Source: Venturia oleaginea (lineage: Eukaryota; Ascomycota; Dothideomycetes; Venturiales; Venturiaceae). From it: a DNA stretch of 64,000 nt. The position numbers and the translations under genes were made by a program. The stretch is from NCBI GenBank assembly GCA_013176395.1, contig JABMLP010000022.1:1-64000 (forward strand), in the 5' to 3' direction. Under the pieces are notes generated by a model. The model did no database searches. It was given only the letters and a program-made list of their open reading frames with translations, and was not told the DNA's origin. Within the stretch, counting starts at the first letter, position 1, and each line of letters begins with the position of its first letter. Positions 22,368 through 34,002 of the stretch are shown in pieces.

Positions 22368-25224
22368 GGCTAATGACAGTACACCCACAATCATCGAATT
22401 TTCGGACCAGCACATAGACGCAATGACCAGCACAATCATTTGGCATGAAGACAAAGTCGTGTATGTTTTAGTCATTAATTGTATGCGATAGTCACTGATT
22501 ATATGTTTGAGGCCAAAAGGGTCAGCCATTCATTGCATAGAGTCGCTGCTGTAATCGAAGTCCCGACCATCACCATAGAATGGCGCTAACCGCATTTGAA
22601 TAATGTACAAACTCAAACTACACGGCAATCGACTCAACTCAATTAAACTCATCATTTTGGCTCAAATATCTCGCTCAGAACCGTGCTGTTTCAATTGTCG
22701 CCTGAATCTCGCTGATCTCGTCTGCCAATTGTACTGCTTTTGGCTGAAGTTTAGTGCCCTTCTGTCGTACCTTTTCGAGCTGTTCTTGAGCCTCTGATCC
22801 AGCGATTTCAGCGGCGTGAAACTCGCGATATTCCTCATTAGTCTCGATGCCGTGGTGTCTCTTTGCAAGCTCAAAGTTCCTAGCCCCAATGCTAGCACGC
22901 TCTTCTTGATGCCTACGTCGTTTTACCTCATCCTCAGAGGGCTCATTATCCTTGACAAACAGACTCTCCTCTGCCTCCGGGTCAGTGTCATCCTCGTCGC
23001 TTTTCTCGTCATCTGAAACCTCAATTGTGACCTTCTCTTTTTCCTGGCTCTTCTCTGAACGTGACTTGGGGTTTTTGCGCTTCGAATTTTGCTTAATTTG
23101 TGAGAGGACAGTGTGTTTTCGGAAGCGCTTCTTCCGAGGGCGGCCAGGGCCATTTTCTTTCAACTCCGGAGGCTCAGTAACGTTGTCGGGCATCAGTTCA
23201 TTAACAAGGATTGTGCGACAGGAAGGAAGGTAGGTCTCTCTATAGCGTTGAGCCATGTAGATTTGGATGCCGGTGGTTACATCGCCTAGACCTAGATTCT
23301 CGACGTTGTCAGTGCCAAAGAGTAGGATATTAGAATTGACTTTGAAGAAATCGGCAGCGCACCAAGCATGAGCGCAGGGAAGACGTATGTCCTGCCACTC
23401 AAGGCAAGTACAAGTTCTCGCATCTAAATCGACGCGCCAGCCAATAGCGGCGGTGTTCAGAAGTCGTACAATTGCCTTGCCTATCTAATGTCAGTTTAGG
23501 AGCTTCAAAATGGCGCGATTCTGACATACCTTTATTCTGTGGAACGCAAATCATCTTCCGGCCAACATCTCTGCGATCTGCGATGTGGTTGACGGCAAAT
23601 CTCGTAAAAACATTGTCCTTCTGTACGAACTCGCCGCGGTCATAGAACAGCTGAATTGTGGCGGTCCAGATGTCTTCCAACATGTACAGAATCGGCTTCC
23701 GCCTCTCATCAAGATATCTGCCGTTCATTGACTCTCCAACGCCAGATGAAGTGTGCCCGTAACAAGGAAACTCGCCGTAAGGCGCGTAGGCGGATGCCCA
23801 GCGATCAAATTTGCCGTTGTCAATATCCTCAATATACTTGGCCGCCTCCGGGTTGAGAACACGTATTTCTTTAAGAAGAGCTTGGAATTCGCGGTGGGAG
23901 GTGACACGGCACATCTGCTTGAATTTGGCCGTAATTATGTAGTGGTCATCTACATTCTCTGCAAGATGCCAGGTGCAGTAGTAATGCCAGGAGCCCGGAA
24001 AGTACTTAGTGATAGCTGGGACGAGGCCTTTGCCGCGGTCAGTGATTATCGCAAACTCTCCAGGGTCATTGCCTTTTTCTCTGCCAAATATTGTGAGGTT
24101 TTCGACGATGGCTTCGAGGAACCATTCCCACCAATCTTTTGACTCTGTAGGTACGATTGCCCAGGCTATAAGGAGGTTGTTTTCGTCGGCATCCACGGTG
24201 GTGACAACAAGCAGGATGCCTCCATATTTGGAGGAGCAGTGAGTGCCGTCAACGACGAGAAGACTACGACATCTGTCGAGAGCCAAAGTACACGCCGAAG
24301 GCATAATTACAGCGGCTTGAAAGACACCTCTCTCTGACTTGTACTTGATAGTAGCGCCGTTATATAAGTTGCAGAGTTCAGCCCAATCTGCGCTAATGTC
24401 TCCCTCCTCCTCAGAGATGAACTCATGATCGTGAATCTTCGCGTCGTGAAGCGCCAGTAGCAAGGGTTTGATGTACTGAAACTGCTTACTCTCCTCCCCT
24501 TCAATCTGGTTCCTAACCTCTACCACAGTGCGATGGGCTTGCCGGCTGGAGATCTTGTTGCCCTGCTCGAGACGTGCTTCATCTTGTACAAATTTCGAGG
24601 GGAGTTTGCGATTATTGGCGACAATATCGAAGTGGTTTCAAGCGAGATATTTGACTGAATGAACGCGCTGCCAGCCAATAGGACACTGGGAGGGACACGT
24701 ATGCTTCTTAAGTTGTCGTAACTTCCACTCCATTGGCTTGCCTACGAGGGCTACTCGTATTGCGAATAGGCATGTATGCTTCTCACGACCACGGCATTCG
24801 AGTTGTCAGAACTGGGGCTTGCTGTTCTTAACGTTGAAAGACTCATTGGCGGCCGCAATCGCGTCGGTAATGAGTTTTTTGGCTTCCTCAAGAGTCTCGA
24901 AAGTCATTCCAAGCTGGAGCGTTGGATAGAGAGGGATCTCCAGGTGCAGGAGGTTTTTGAGAGCGCTGGGACAGCGCCTGGCTTGATAATAGTGTCGCCA
25001 TAGGTGTAATTTGAGGTTGTTGGTGTGCTGAAATCGGGTTTTTGAGCAGAAGTTTGCACGGTAAGTTGCCCTCCACTGTGTTGACTGTAACTATATTAAT
25101 TGTGTTGATTGCTACAGAATTGTATGTATGTAATAGTCATTGAACATACAATAATTGCAATCGTCGCAGTCATGTATGCAATAGTCCGAAAAGTCGATGA
25201 TTGTGGGTGTACAGTCATTAGCCG
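22368..25224 (-). mobile_element. MULE (Mutator-like) DNA transposon
   Basis: The inverted termini begin CGGCTAATGAC and extend about 40 bp with few mismatches (22368-22407 versus 25185-25224). They share the internal block GTACACCCACAATCATCGA. The interior encodes a MULE transposase on the minus strand (22675-24907). I do not see a clean 8-10 bp target duplication, which suggests an old insertion or changed flanks. Confidence 0.8.
22675..24907 (-). pseudogene. MULE transposase with two in-frame TGA codons
   Basis: Exon 1 is 24907-23530 and exon 2 is 23480-22675, with a 49-bp GTATGT..ATAG intron; the joined frame is 727 codons. The N-terminus carries a Cys/His DNA-binding region (KHTCPSQCPIGW). 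The MULE catalytic core follows, with VVDGTHCSSKYGG, ITDRGKGL and CTWHLAENV. The intron junction leads into a SWIM zinc finger, CTCLEWQDIRLPCAHAW (CXCX10CXH). A basic AT-hook-like GPGRPRKKRFRK and an acidic tail follow. TGA codons at 24806-24808 and 24638-24640 interrupt the N-terminal domain only; the core from 24526 downward is open. Confidence 0.85.
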
Positions 25225-25814
25225 GTTGTTATTTACGTCAGCAAATTTATCTGCTTGCATCTCCTGATACACCTTGACGTGCCTAGATCGTAAAATAACG
25301 CCCTTATCGTTGATCCGCACTGTGCACCATGTGAGCTGATCTACAAGTGAGAGTAGGAAGGATGGAGGTGGCCGGACCGGAAGAGCCGACACAAGTAGTG
25401 CTGGGTATACCTACCGCCCATAAATGAAGTTCCCGTGGTAACCCGGAAGAAAATGTTCGCCCATCAATGATATTTGGAGATGAGTCGTGATTTCATGGCC
25501 CTTGTCGACAATAAGCATGAAAGCCTCGGAGGTCGTTTACGATGTGCAACGAGAAAGAGTGAGAGTGCAGACTTCGTGAGACAATATTCCACTGTACAGA
25601 GCTGGCAATGAAGTTTGAAATTCTATCATATGTGCAGAGGGCATGAATTATTGACCCAACAGTTACGCGTGCTCTCTGGATACAACTGTAGCATCGTGTC
25701 TGGTTCTCATTCGTTTCTCTCCACAACTTGTAGTATCGAGAGTATCGCCCAGCATCGATCATATATCACGCTCCATGCCGCCTCGTGTGGATTAAAGCTC
25801 ATTCGCAACATATT
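25225..25814. other. Relic flank right of the MULE
   Basis: The minus strand at 25392-25225 reads as a possible coding fragment (LTWCTVRINDKGVILRSRHV) that stops at the MULE end. The MULE may have entered an older coding repeat. The rest shows no supported gene up to the stop of the next one. Confidence 0.3.
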
Positions 25815-26668
25815 CTAGATCTGACAGTCATCAGCAGGATTCCAGCTCTTCATGAAATGTTTCCCGTTTCCTCCTTGCCTGCTCTCTCCGCCGTCTGTCC
25901 ATACTGATGCCAAATCGTATCCTGGTAAGTGAACAAAGCTTTCAATTTGAAGTTTTGCGCCTAGCATGCTGGAAATCCGACGATAGCTCTCGTTTTAATG
26001 ATGAGGTCTTCACCTTTCTCCTGGATGACTTTCGCGCAATGTTTCGTATGGACGTAATCAAGTCCCGAATGAGGTTTTTGCCCACGTCGGTAATATCGAT
26101 GCATCATTCTCCAAGCGAATGCACAGTGAGCCTTGTGCACCTGTTTATTATCAGCGAAATGGAAATGTCAGCAGTTATGTCCCTTGTGTACCGCGTTCGT
26201 GATGTAGGCGGGACCTAAATCATCGCCGAATTCCTGCTCCGTTTTGGTTACATTGCCGAAGCGGTTTGCGTATATTTTGAAGTTCCCATTTCGCCATTCA
26301 TCTGCCAATTCATGGTCCTGACATCTCTCTGAACATTATCAGCCGCGTAATTGATGGGATACACTTTGGTGCAATTATTTCATCTTACCAGGGAGCCAAG
26401 CAAATGTTGTCGGATCGAACTTGCAACCGTTTGCTTTGGCTTCAAGTACGGAGTGGCCGCATTCTCTTACTTGACCGTTCCCGTCTCTGTGTGGCAGTCT
26501 TGTAACTGCGAAGAGTACCAATGCCACAGAAATGGAGATAAATATGCCAATGGAAGGATAGAGAGTGCCACGTTGTCGAGCACTTGCAGGACGATGCGGC
26601 TCAACCTCTAGTAGAGAATCGTCGAGCTGAGAATCTTCGAGCTGAGAATCTTCGAGCTTGGTATACAT
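25815..26668 (-). CDS. UstYa/DUF3328-like membrane protein with two HxxHC motifs
   Basis: Four exons (26668-26389, 26328-26192, 26140-26014, 25960-25815) give 229 residues. The three introns of 51-60 bp all have GT..AG borders. A cytosolic acidic start (MYTKLEDSQLEDSQ) precedes one membrane segment (about residues 37-58). An extracytosolic CGHSVLEAKANGCKFD and WLPERCQD region follows. HKAHC (141-145) and HTKHC (170-174) give the paired HxxHC signature of UstYa-family oxidases, which cyclise or oxidise fungal ribosomal peptides. Many family members have unknown roles. It is divergent from the protease at 27124, with 455 bp between the starts. The first acceptor was chosen because the alternative causes an immediate stop. 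Confidence 0.7.
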
Positions 26669-27123
26669 GCCTTCCGACGTAACAGAGAACCAGCCGCTGG
26701 TGGTGAGACGAAGGTGCGCTTTTATCAATCGTCTGGGGTCAGGTCAGGAACCAAGCTTTGCTGGCTCCGTAATATGGGTCGAAGTCAATTGACCGGCATT
26801 GCAGTGGGGCGGACAAGCCAAGGATAGCATATTGAGGTGATACCCAAACGATGGAAGACGGCGAGCAAGGCACAGCCCTCGATGTGGTAATAGGGCCGAT
26901 CAATCACCATAAACCACAAAGCACTTCCGGGGCCTGTCAATCTCATGTCTACGATACCCGTGAAAGCGCCTGTATCGACGCGTCAATCCCTCTCTACAAA
27001 CCCGTCCACCGGACTTTGGAATGAGAGCAGGTATGTTGTGCTGGTCAGTGCCGCCATTACTTGACGCGATTCCATTACGAAGGTATGACATCCACCCTCC
27101 TTCATCAATCGGCATCAGCGATC
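26669..27123. promoter_or_regulatory. Shared divergent promoter region
   Basis: These 455 bp separate the start codons of the UstYa-like gene (-) and the secreted protease (+), so both promoters must fit here. No specific binding site can be named. Confidence 0.5.
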
Positions 27124-29950
27124 ATGAAGAAACTGACCATGCAGCTTTTCTTATCGTGTTTTCTGCTGGCGACTGCTTCCCTTGCCAAAGTCTTCATTGT
27201 GGAAACCGAGACAGATCAGGTAAGACTCTTTCTTCGGAGCTGCACATGCACGTGACTGATTGTGATTAGGATACCATTGGATTTCGTGAATTGCAAAACA
27301 TCATTTGTCTTGACGGCTTTCGTCCCAAACTCCGCCACGAGTTCTCAAGTCCACTCTTTTCAGGAGTATCTTTGGAGATTCCAGATGGAGGACCCCTCCA
27401 TAGCCTTGCACATGTCGAAAGTTGCTTGAAGAGCCAATCTGGGGTGAAAGGAGTCTTTCGATCACCACAATATACTTTGGCTGAGGATCCATTCGGCGAT
27501 GAGTCTTGGACGGCTACTACCGACCTCACTACCAAATACACAAGAAATCTCACTGAAATCAACACACTGCTGCGCTCGAGTAGTGTACACGAATCAACAG
27601 GCGTTGCTGAGTTACATCGTTCGAACATAACAGGCATCGGCATCACTATCGCCATTGTTGACTCTGGTCTAGACTACTACCACCGCGCGCTTGGTGGTGG
27701 GTTTGGGCCCGAGTTCAAAGTTACGTACGGGCGTGATTATTCTGGTGAACCTAGCACACGCTCCGAGTTTGATCCATACTCTGAATGTCGATACCATGGA
27801 ACACACGTGACTGGGATTGCTGCTGGCAAAGACCCGCTCATGGACTGGGTGGGCGTGGCCCCTGGGGCCAAGATTGAACATTACAGAGTGGTAGCTTGCA
27901 GGCTCGTCGCCATTGAAGCAGACACAATCATCAAAGCTGTTCTCGAAGCCCATGAGAGAAAGGTTGATGTGATATCGATTTCCCTATCCCTCGCTGGGGG
28001 CCCGTTCATCGATGGTACGACTCTCCTTGCAGCATGTTTCTACCCTCATCTAATTTCCGCTTAGATCCAGCAGCTATGGTCTTGACAAGAATCACTAACG
28101 AAGGACGCACCGTGTGCATTGTTGCAGCGGGCAACAATGGATTGATGGGTACCTTTGTAGCAGACTCGCCTGCCGCTGGACTAGGCGTGCTTTCTGTCGG
28201 ATCCTCAACCGTCCCTCATGTCACCAGATCTCGACCGGCCGCCCGCTTCAACATCAGTCCAAAGAATGTCTCCTACAAATTCCCATGGCAGCCTGCAAAT
28301 CCCAGTCATTTTCCGCAGACAATCCAACTCTTCGCTCTTACGCCCAACGCGAGCAAGGCTGAGGATGGCTGTTCTCCGCTGCCACCCACAACAGAAGACA
28401 TATCAAATAAGGCTTTACTCGTGCGCAGGGGCGGCTGCAAGTTCCGGCAGAAGATGCAAAATCTTCGAGACGCTGGGGGGAAATACTTGGTGATTCAGAA
28501 TTACAATAGTGGTCTCTTTGATTTTGATCTGAACGTTCCCGGTATGCTGGGAGCTGGTGCAGTATCGGACTCGATTGGGAAATACTGGCTGCAGCAATTG
28601 GCACAAGGCCAGCAAGTCACTTTGACATTGGACTCGGATTTCACCCAAACTGGCTACTTACTCGTGAGTAATTCGAGCCAACCTGGTGCCACTGTGTCAC
28701 CGCGAAGTTCGTGGGGACCGCCTGGCGGCGACATGCGCCTCTTCCCGTCACTTGTGGCTCCAGGCAACGGTGTGATGGCACCCTTCCCACGCTCTTGGGG
28801 TGGGTACGGTGCCCTTTCAGGTTCATCTATGGCTGCACCATATGCTGCTGGTTGTGTGGCCTTGATAAAACAAGCTCGACCTTGGTTATCCTCCCAGGAA
28901 ATCGTGTCCCTCTTGATAACTACAGCGGATCCGACTCCATTCAGCGATGGAACGAGCAAATCATTTAGCTTTCTTGCACCAGTTTGGCAACAAGGCGGTG
29001 GGAACATCGATCCCCTGCGAGCTATCAGAAGCACGACTTTGCCCGAGAAATCCTTCTTACCTTTCATCCACACTGAGTTCGGAAAGAGTCGAGGCTCGAT
29101 TGGAGTGCGCAATGTCGGGTTGAAACCAGTCCACTACGATCTTCAGACTGCTGCGGCAGTCACAGTCTTAACTCTTAGCGACCAGAACAAGACTGTCGTA
29201 CCGTGGACCAGAACGAACGAAACATCAGCCTTCGCGAGCGCAGAGTTCCTAGGCACTCTAAAGGGCGACATGGCAGCACTTTTGACTTTCGAGAAAAGCA
29301 ACTTCACACTTCAACCTGGAGAGAGCACTCAGATCCAGGTTACAGCAGCTTTGACCCAGCTTCAGCAATCACAAAAACGATGTCCAATATATGGGGGATA
29401 CATCAGTCTCGAGACCAACACGACTTCCGCCTTGCAGATACCCTACGGCGGCGTGGCTTGTTATTTACAAGAGTTCACGGTGCTTGAACAGACCTCAAAT
29501 TTTCTTTGGAGAGACAACTTTTGGTTCACGTCTCTTGGGTCCGCCACCAAAGCACAAGTAATTGATCCACAGACACCCCTATTTCCGATTCCCTCGAATT
29601 CCACATTCAAACTTCCTGGCTCAGGTGCTTCAAAAGATCTCAACACCGCCTCAACGACCTACCCTACACTGCTTCTGAGGTTGGCATTCTTCGCGAAGGC
29701 TGTCGACATAGACCTGGCATCGGCCGCCTCAAATGACACTCTCCATATTTCGCCATTCGCCAAGGATTTGACACATCGCCCCAGTGGGTTTAACCGCGTT
29801 GCAACAGCGTACCTTCTTTGGACAGGACAGATGGAAGACGGCAGTTGGGCCTCTCCAGGCACGTACTATTTCAGGGTTTGTGCGGTCAAGCCATGGTTGG
29901 CAGTGAGGGAATGTGTGACTACGGTGCCTTTCCACTTAAGTTACCTTTAG
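27124..29950 (+). CDS. Secreted subtilisin-like serine protease (S8) with PA insert
   Basis: Exons 27124-27219, 27270-28014 and 28065-29950 join to 908 residues. The start MKKLTMQLFLSCFLLATASLA is a signal peptide, followed by an inhibitor-like propeptide. The catalytic triad is D163 (AIVDSGLDYYH), H208 (YHGTHVTGIAAG) and S535 (GSSMAAPYAAG), with the oxyanion Asn in VAAGNNG. A protease-associated insert lies between His and Ser (about residues 370-450, LLVRRGGCKF). A long Fn3-like C-terminal part follows, as in minor extracellular proteases of Vpr type. It is predicted to act outside the cell. It is not a kexin: it lacks a P-domain and a membrane anchor. Confidence 0.9.
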
Positions 29951-30793
29951 GCGCACGGAATCACAGCATCTTCGAGCGGAATTAACAAGGCAACTAGCGG
30001 TACCTCATGAACAGGTGGTTAAATATGAATTCGCTTCATTGCGAAATGTGGATTACTTTTTAAGAGTCTTGCGCATAGAGCGCACCTCATTACCCGCAAT
30101 GTCAAAGCGAACAGAAGATCGGAGAAAACCGACGAAAGTCTGTCCAGCATTGTCAAGGATCCCGATAACAGTCACCCGTTTTCAGAGTCTGCCAACTCTT
30201 CAAAGGTATTACCATCTTTCGTGTCACGGGTTTAGTTATCGGGTGAAGTTTAATTCGATCGAGGTACTATTCAACATTTCCTGCGTGCCTTGTCCTTGTC
30301 CTCGGCTATCCGCCCAAAAGACAATCTCGATAGTTGACGTCTCAATCAAGCAGCGGCGCAGGCGTTTAATAATAAAGTCATTTAGCGGCTTGCCCGCACA
30401 CCATCTGCGAGCAAATTTGCACGCTCTCTCGTCCGAAAGAGGGAAGGTACGGTGTTTTCAGCTTCGTATCTTTCCTCTCAGGGGTCTATCGGAACTCATC
30501 CCGTTTATCCATCGTTGGTATCTGGATGAAGAGGACCCTGTTACGGAACTTAGAAGGGACATGCTAGGCCAATTTCAGCCTTATCGGCTCATCGGACTGG
30601 CTGCTCGAAGATCGAGACAATAACCTCATCCATCCTTGGCATCGGGTCCGATGAACTGGATGATTATAGAGACTGCCTCCACCGCTCTATGCTGTGGAGG
30701 TCAAGCCCCCCAGTCATCGAGCTTCGCCGTCTACTATGTCATCCGATGAATGCCCCGATAATGTCATTCCATATAGTTTATTAGAATGACTTA
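29951..30793. other. Intergenic/repeat transition
   Basis: A 202-codon ORF (30015-30623, +) has no domain, signal or usual composition, and I do not support it as a gene. A 65-bp direct repeat at 30637-30701 recurs at 34153-34217. Confidence 0.45.
30637..30701 (+). repeat. 65-bp dispersed repeat, copy 1
   Basis: The sequence starting TGGCATCGGGTCCGATGAAC and ending CTATGCTGTGGAGGT matches 34153-34217 with about four differences. Neither copy is in a gene. It is probably a fragment of an older element. Confidence 0.7.
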
Positions 30794-30942
30794 CTGTGGT
30801 GTCAGGGGATTTAAATAACTATCGGGCCTACAATGCTTTGACTGCCGCAAGGTTTCGTAGCAGTATTTTTGTTGTAAAGCGGATGCGGGGTAGGGCTGAC
30901 AAGGATGATGCCACTTAACATTTAAATTCCCTGACACCATAG
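30794..30942. mobile_element. Mariner-type MITE, 149 bp
   Basis: The inverted termini CTGTGGTGTCAGGGGATTTA and the complement at the right end (two mismatches in 23 bp) are flanked by TA at 30792-30793 and 30943-30944. There is no ORF. The outer CTGTGGT matches the start of the mariner at 3219, which suggests it could be moved by a related transposase. Confidence 0.8.
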
Positions 30943-31559
30943 TAGTATTATATGTTTCATCTATCCGATGTCATTAATTTATCGACATACCGTCGTGGTC
31001 TTTTCGTAGAGGTATATACTACGTCTAGGAGGTATTATATGTTATGCGCGAATTACCAACCAGGGCCTCGGGACTTCCAATTCTCGTAGATTCTGTTGTT
31101 TTTAGTATGTTGTAGCACCTGGTAAGTGATCCGCGCCCAATATGTCATACCCTCCAGACTGTTACGGGGAACTCATTTCTCAACACAGTTGATTATGTCA
31201 AGACCTTCTTGACACCTGTGTCCTCTTGTTCTGGTCCGCGGGTTTGGGGTAAGGACAATATCAGTCTGGAAGTACTTACCTTGAGTACCTTCCCTTGCTC
31301 AGGTTCTTTGGAGGCTCAATAGATCCTAGCCGTTCGATGTATCTCCCAATTCAATTGTCGTCCAACCGATTTGATCCTCAGATCAATCCCGAACGCTTGT
31401 CGGTTAGCATGAAGTTTGGGGGTGGGCTTGCTTCGTATGCATATGACTTGTGCTTGATTGTATCTAAGAGGTCGTTACTGTAGTAGGTTGAAGAAGCTCC
31501 TATGTGAGAAACATAACATGAAGTAACCACGAAGAGAGAAAGGAAAGTCCGTCCAATGT

Positions 31560-31734
31560 CCTCCCTATATACCGTTCTGGTTCTGGGTGCCAAGGTGTAT
31601 TCCCACACCTCTTGGCCTTTTCCCACACTTCCCACAACTGTAAGCCTTGCCAAGACCTGTGGGAACTATGGGAATATCACGTGACTCCTGCACGTACTGT
31701 TCTCCTTTAGGACTGACTCCGTCGCACCAATAAC
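31560..31734 (-). repeat. Repeat R1, copy 1, left part
   Basis: The minus strand carries a coding-like stretch (EQYVQESRDIPIVPTGLGKA) that also occurs on the plus strand at 56463-56558. This copy is interrupted at 31734 by the LINE-derived insertion; the missing upstream part is at 33378-33457. I cannot name the family. Confidence 0.6.
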
Positions 31735-31735
31735 G

Positions 31736-31774
<39 letters not shown>

Positions 31775-33377
31775 ACCACACACAGCGAGAACTCAATTTT
31801 TGGAATTTACAGAATTATCATCTAAAGATCATCAAAACACCTCTGCCAGTGGCCGCTCCGGGCTCTAGAGGCCATCGCGCGTCCCTCAGCGTCGATGAGA
31901 TACCTCTAGAGTCGCCGTCGCGGCCACGGCATAGCAAGCACACGAATACATGAGCAAGCTACACGAACGATGCGTCCACCAAAGACAACAGCAACCATCT
32001 AGTCACTATCTCCCGGCTAGTCCATCACCCCAGATGACACTGCAACGCTACGAGTCGACGAGTCACCGCTAGAACGGCAATACCTTCAACACAACTCAAA
32101 CACCAGACGCCCGGTGTGCAACAATCGACACCACACACCACTGCAACGACTAGACAACCTCTCCCAACGTCTTGGCAAACCGTTCTGCTACAAGCTGTTG
32201 CCCAGAGCCTTGAGCCTCTCCCCAAACTGTTGCCTCCCAGTTATGGCATTGGCAAGAGTAGGTGCGCGACACAGTAAGTAGTAAGGACTTATAGAAGGAG
32301 CTTATTGGCGGCAAATCCCCTCCCTGTAAGCTAGCAGACGTAGCCTTGAGCCTCTCCCCAGACTGTTGCGTCCCAGTTATGGCATTGGCAAGAGTAGGAG
32401 CGCGATATAGCAAGCAGGGAGAGCGACTAGCAGCAGATAGGCTCCGACTATAAGACGACAGGTCTACAACACAATCGGTGCGACACGATACGGCAGCTGC
32501 TAGAGAACCTCATCTACTATCGTCTCCGCAAACCGTCCTGCTGCAAGCTGATGTTCAGAGCCTTGAGCCTCTCCCCAAACTGTTGCGTCCCAGTTATGGC
32601 ATTGGCAAGAGTAGGTGCGCGACACAGTAAGTAGTAAGGACGCATAGAAGGAGCCTATTGGCGGCAAATCTCCTCCCTGTAAGCTAGCAGACGTGGTCTT
32701 GAGCCTCTCCCCAGACTGTTGCGTCCCAGTTATGGCATTGGCAAGAGTAGGAGCGCGATATAGCAAGCAGGGAGAGCGACTAGCAGCAGGTAGGCTCCGA
32801 CTATAAGACGGCAAGTCTATAGCACGATCGGCGCCATACAATACGGCAGCTACCAGACGGCCTCGTCTACGGGCATACCCGGAGTATCACACCCAAGCAG
32901 CGAAATCACAACTACGATGGTTACTATTATCTCCAGCATCACACAACCAAATACACTGCCGCATAGGAATCTGGTGCAAGGCAACTTTCACAAGCAGAAA
33001 CATACTTAGGGAACCCATTGGCCTTGAGGGATAAGGCGAAACAGATAGACAAAGCTGAGCACTAGAGGGAGACTGTAGGTAGAAGGATAGCGAAACACGA
33101 GGCATTGCCTCTTGAGTCTACATAGCACAGATATACTAGCAGAGTAACCAGTATCTACAAGAGCCAGCGGGCATTTGGAGATACTGGTTAAGGGAAAAGA
33201 GGGAGGACGGAGGGGACAACTGGTCTTGTTTCAGTGAACGGGGCGAAGTGGGGCGCGGTGGATTATATAATCTATCACGTGTCGGGTGTCTGATGAAGTC
33301 CTCCTAACCGGACATAGCTGCGTGATTAAGCGGCTGCAACCGAGTAGGATAAAATCAATCAATCAATCAATCAATCA
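31735..33377 (+). mobile_element. Non-autonomous LINE derivative
   Basis: The 1643-bp insertion is flanked by a perfect 14-bp duplication, GTCGCACCAATAAC (31721-31734 and 33378-33391). It begins with a G plus about 36 A, then CACACAGCGAGAACTC, resembling the 5' UTR of the full LINE at 56563. Its last roughly 330 bp (from about 33045) match the LINE 3' end, including the block GGCTGCAACCGAGTAGGATA and the (AATC)n tail. The middle is unrelated to LINE ORFs and includes a 352-bp tandem duplication. It therefore carries LINE ends around foreign filler and would depend on the LINE for mobility. Confidence 0.82.
32155..32856 (+). repeat. 352-bp tandem duplication inside the LINE derivative
   Basis: Two copies of about 352 bp lie head to tail (for example, TGGCATTGGCAAGAGTAGG occurs at matching offsets). 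Each copy contains two shorter imperfect units starting CTTGAGCCTCTCCCC. No reading frame is conserved. Confidence 0.7.
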
Positions 33378-33457
33378 GTCGCACCAATAACTTCTTATCA
33401 TCCAACCATTCTTTGCGAGTCCTGCCTTCCTGCTCTTCAGCCTTGAGGTGATCTGTA
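33378..33457 (-). repeat. Repeat R1, copy 1, right part
   Basis: The minus strand (GTGTTACAGATCACCTCAAG...) matches 56335-56420. Together with 31560-31734 it forms one R1 copy split by the LINE derivative. Confidence 0.6.
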
Positions 33458-33686
33458 ACACAGACGTAGTAGCTAAGGTACTACGGTAGCTTTATTAGAT
33501 CACGTGTATAGAGTAGGGGTGATATCATATTAGCGTACTAGAGAACTTTAAGTAGCTAGTTAAGCTATCGGATCTAGGATAAAAATACTCAATTCTAAGC
33601 CCAGCTGTATGTAATCTGAAATTCGTAGTGTAGTGCCTTAGCTACTCACTACGACGCTTAAACTTAATACCAATATCCTCAGTATC

Positions 33687-33997
33687 TGTTAAGGGATGGA
33701 ATCCTTCTCTCTAGCTTATCCATGACTGGATTTCCAATTGTTCTCTTGTTATTCTGCAAGCTGTCATGTTCTATTTTGCAAGCTGTCATGTTCTATTTCG
33801 CAAGCTGCCATGTTCTATTTCGCAAGCTGTCACGTTTCCATTTAAAGATACTTTCTAGAAGGATCTATTGTAAGAGGAGGATTATTTATACGAGCTATCC
33901 TTCCTGTATTTACACTTTCTTCTCTGTACTTAGATACTTTGAAATACAAGCAGTCTTCTCTCACTTGCGAAACACCTTTGAGGGTTGAACTCTTACA
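33687..33997 (+). mobile_element. Solo LTR, gypsy family
   Basis: The 311-bp LTR starts TGTTAAGGG and ends CTCTTACA, with the 5-bp duplication GTATC on both sides. Its 3' half (for example TACTTAGATACTTTGAAATA) is almost identical to the LTR at 34760-35040. It contains four tandem copies of a 22-bp unit starting GCAAGCTGTCATG at 33756 and a TATA-like GATTATTTATACGAG. This is the product of LTR-LTR recombination. Confidence 0.88.
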
Positions 33998-34002
33998 GTA
34001 TC

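Noticed and set aside
27124..29950. The S8 protease as the Kex2 enzyme for the repeat peptide
   Set aside because: It has a PA insert and no P-domain or membrane anchor, so it is a secreted subtilisin-type enzyme, not a kexin.
30015..30623. 202-codon plus-strand ORF as a gene
   Set aside because: No domain, signal, or coherent composition, and it is next to repeat fragments.
31735..31775. Poly-A run as the 3' tail of a minus-side or upstream retrotransposon
   Set aside because: The run is directly inside the 5' target duplication of an element whose 3' tail is (AATC)n, so it belongs to the 5' end of that insertion.
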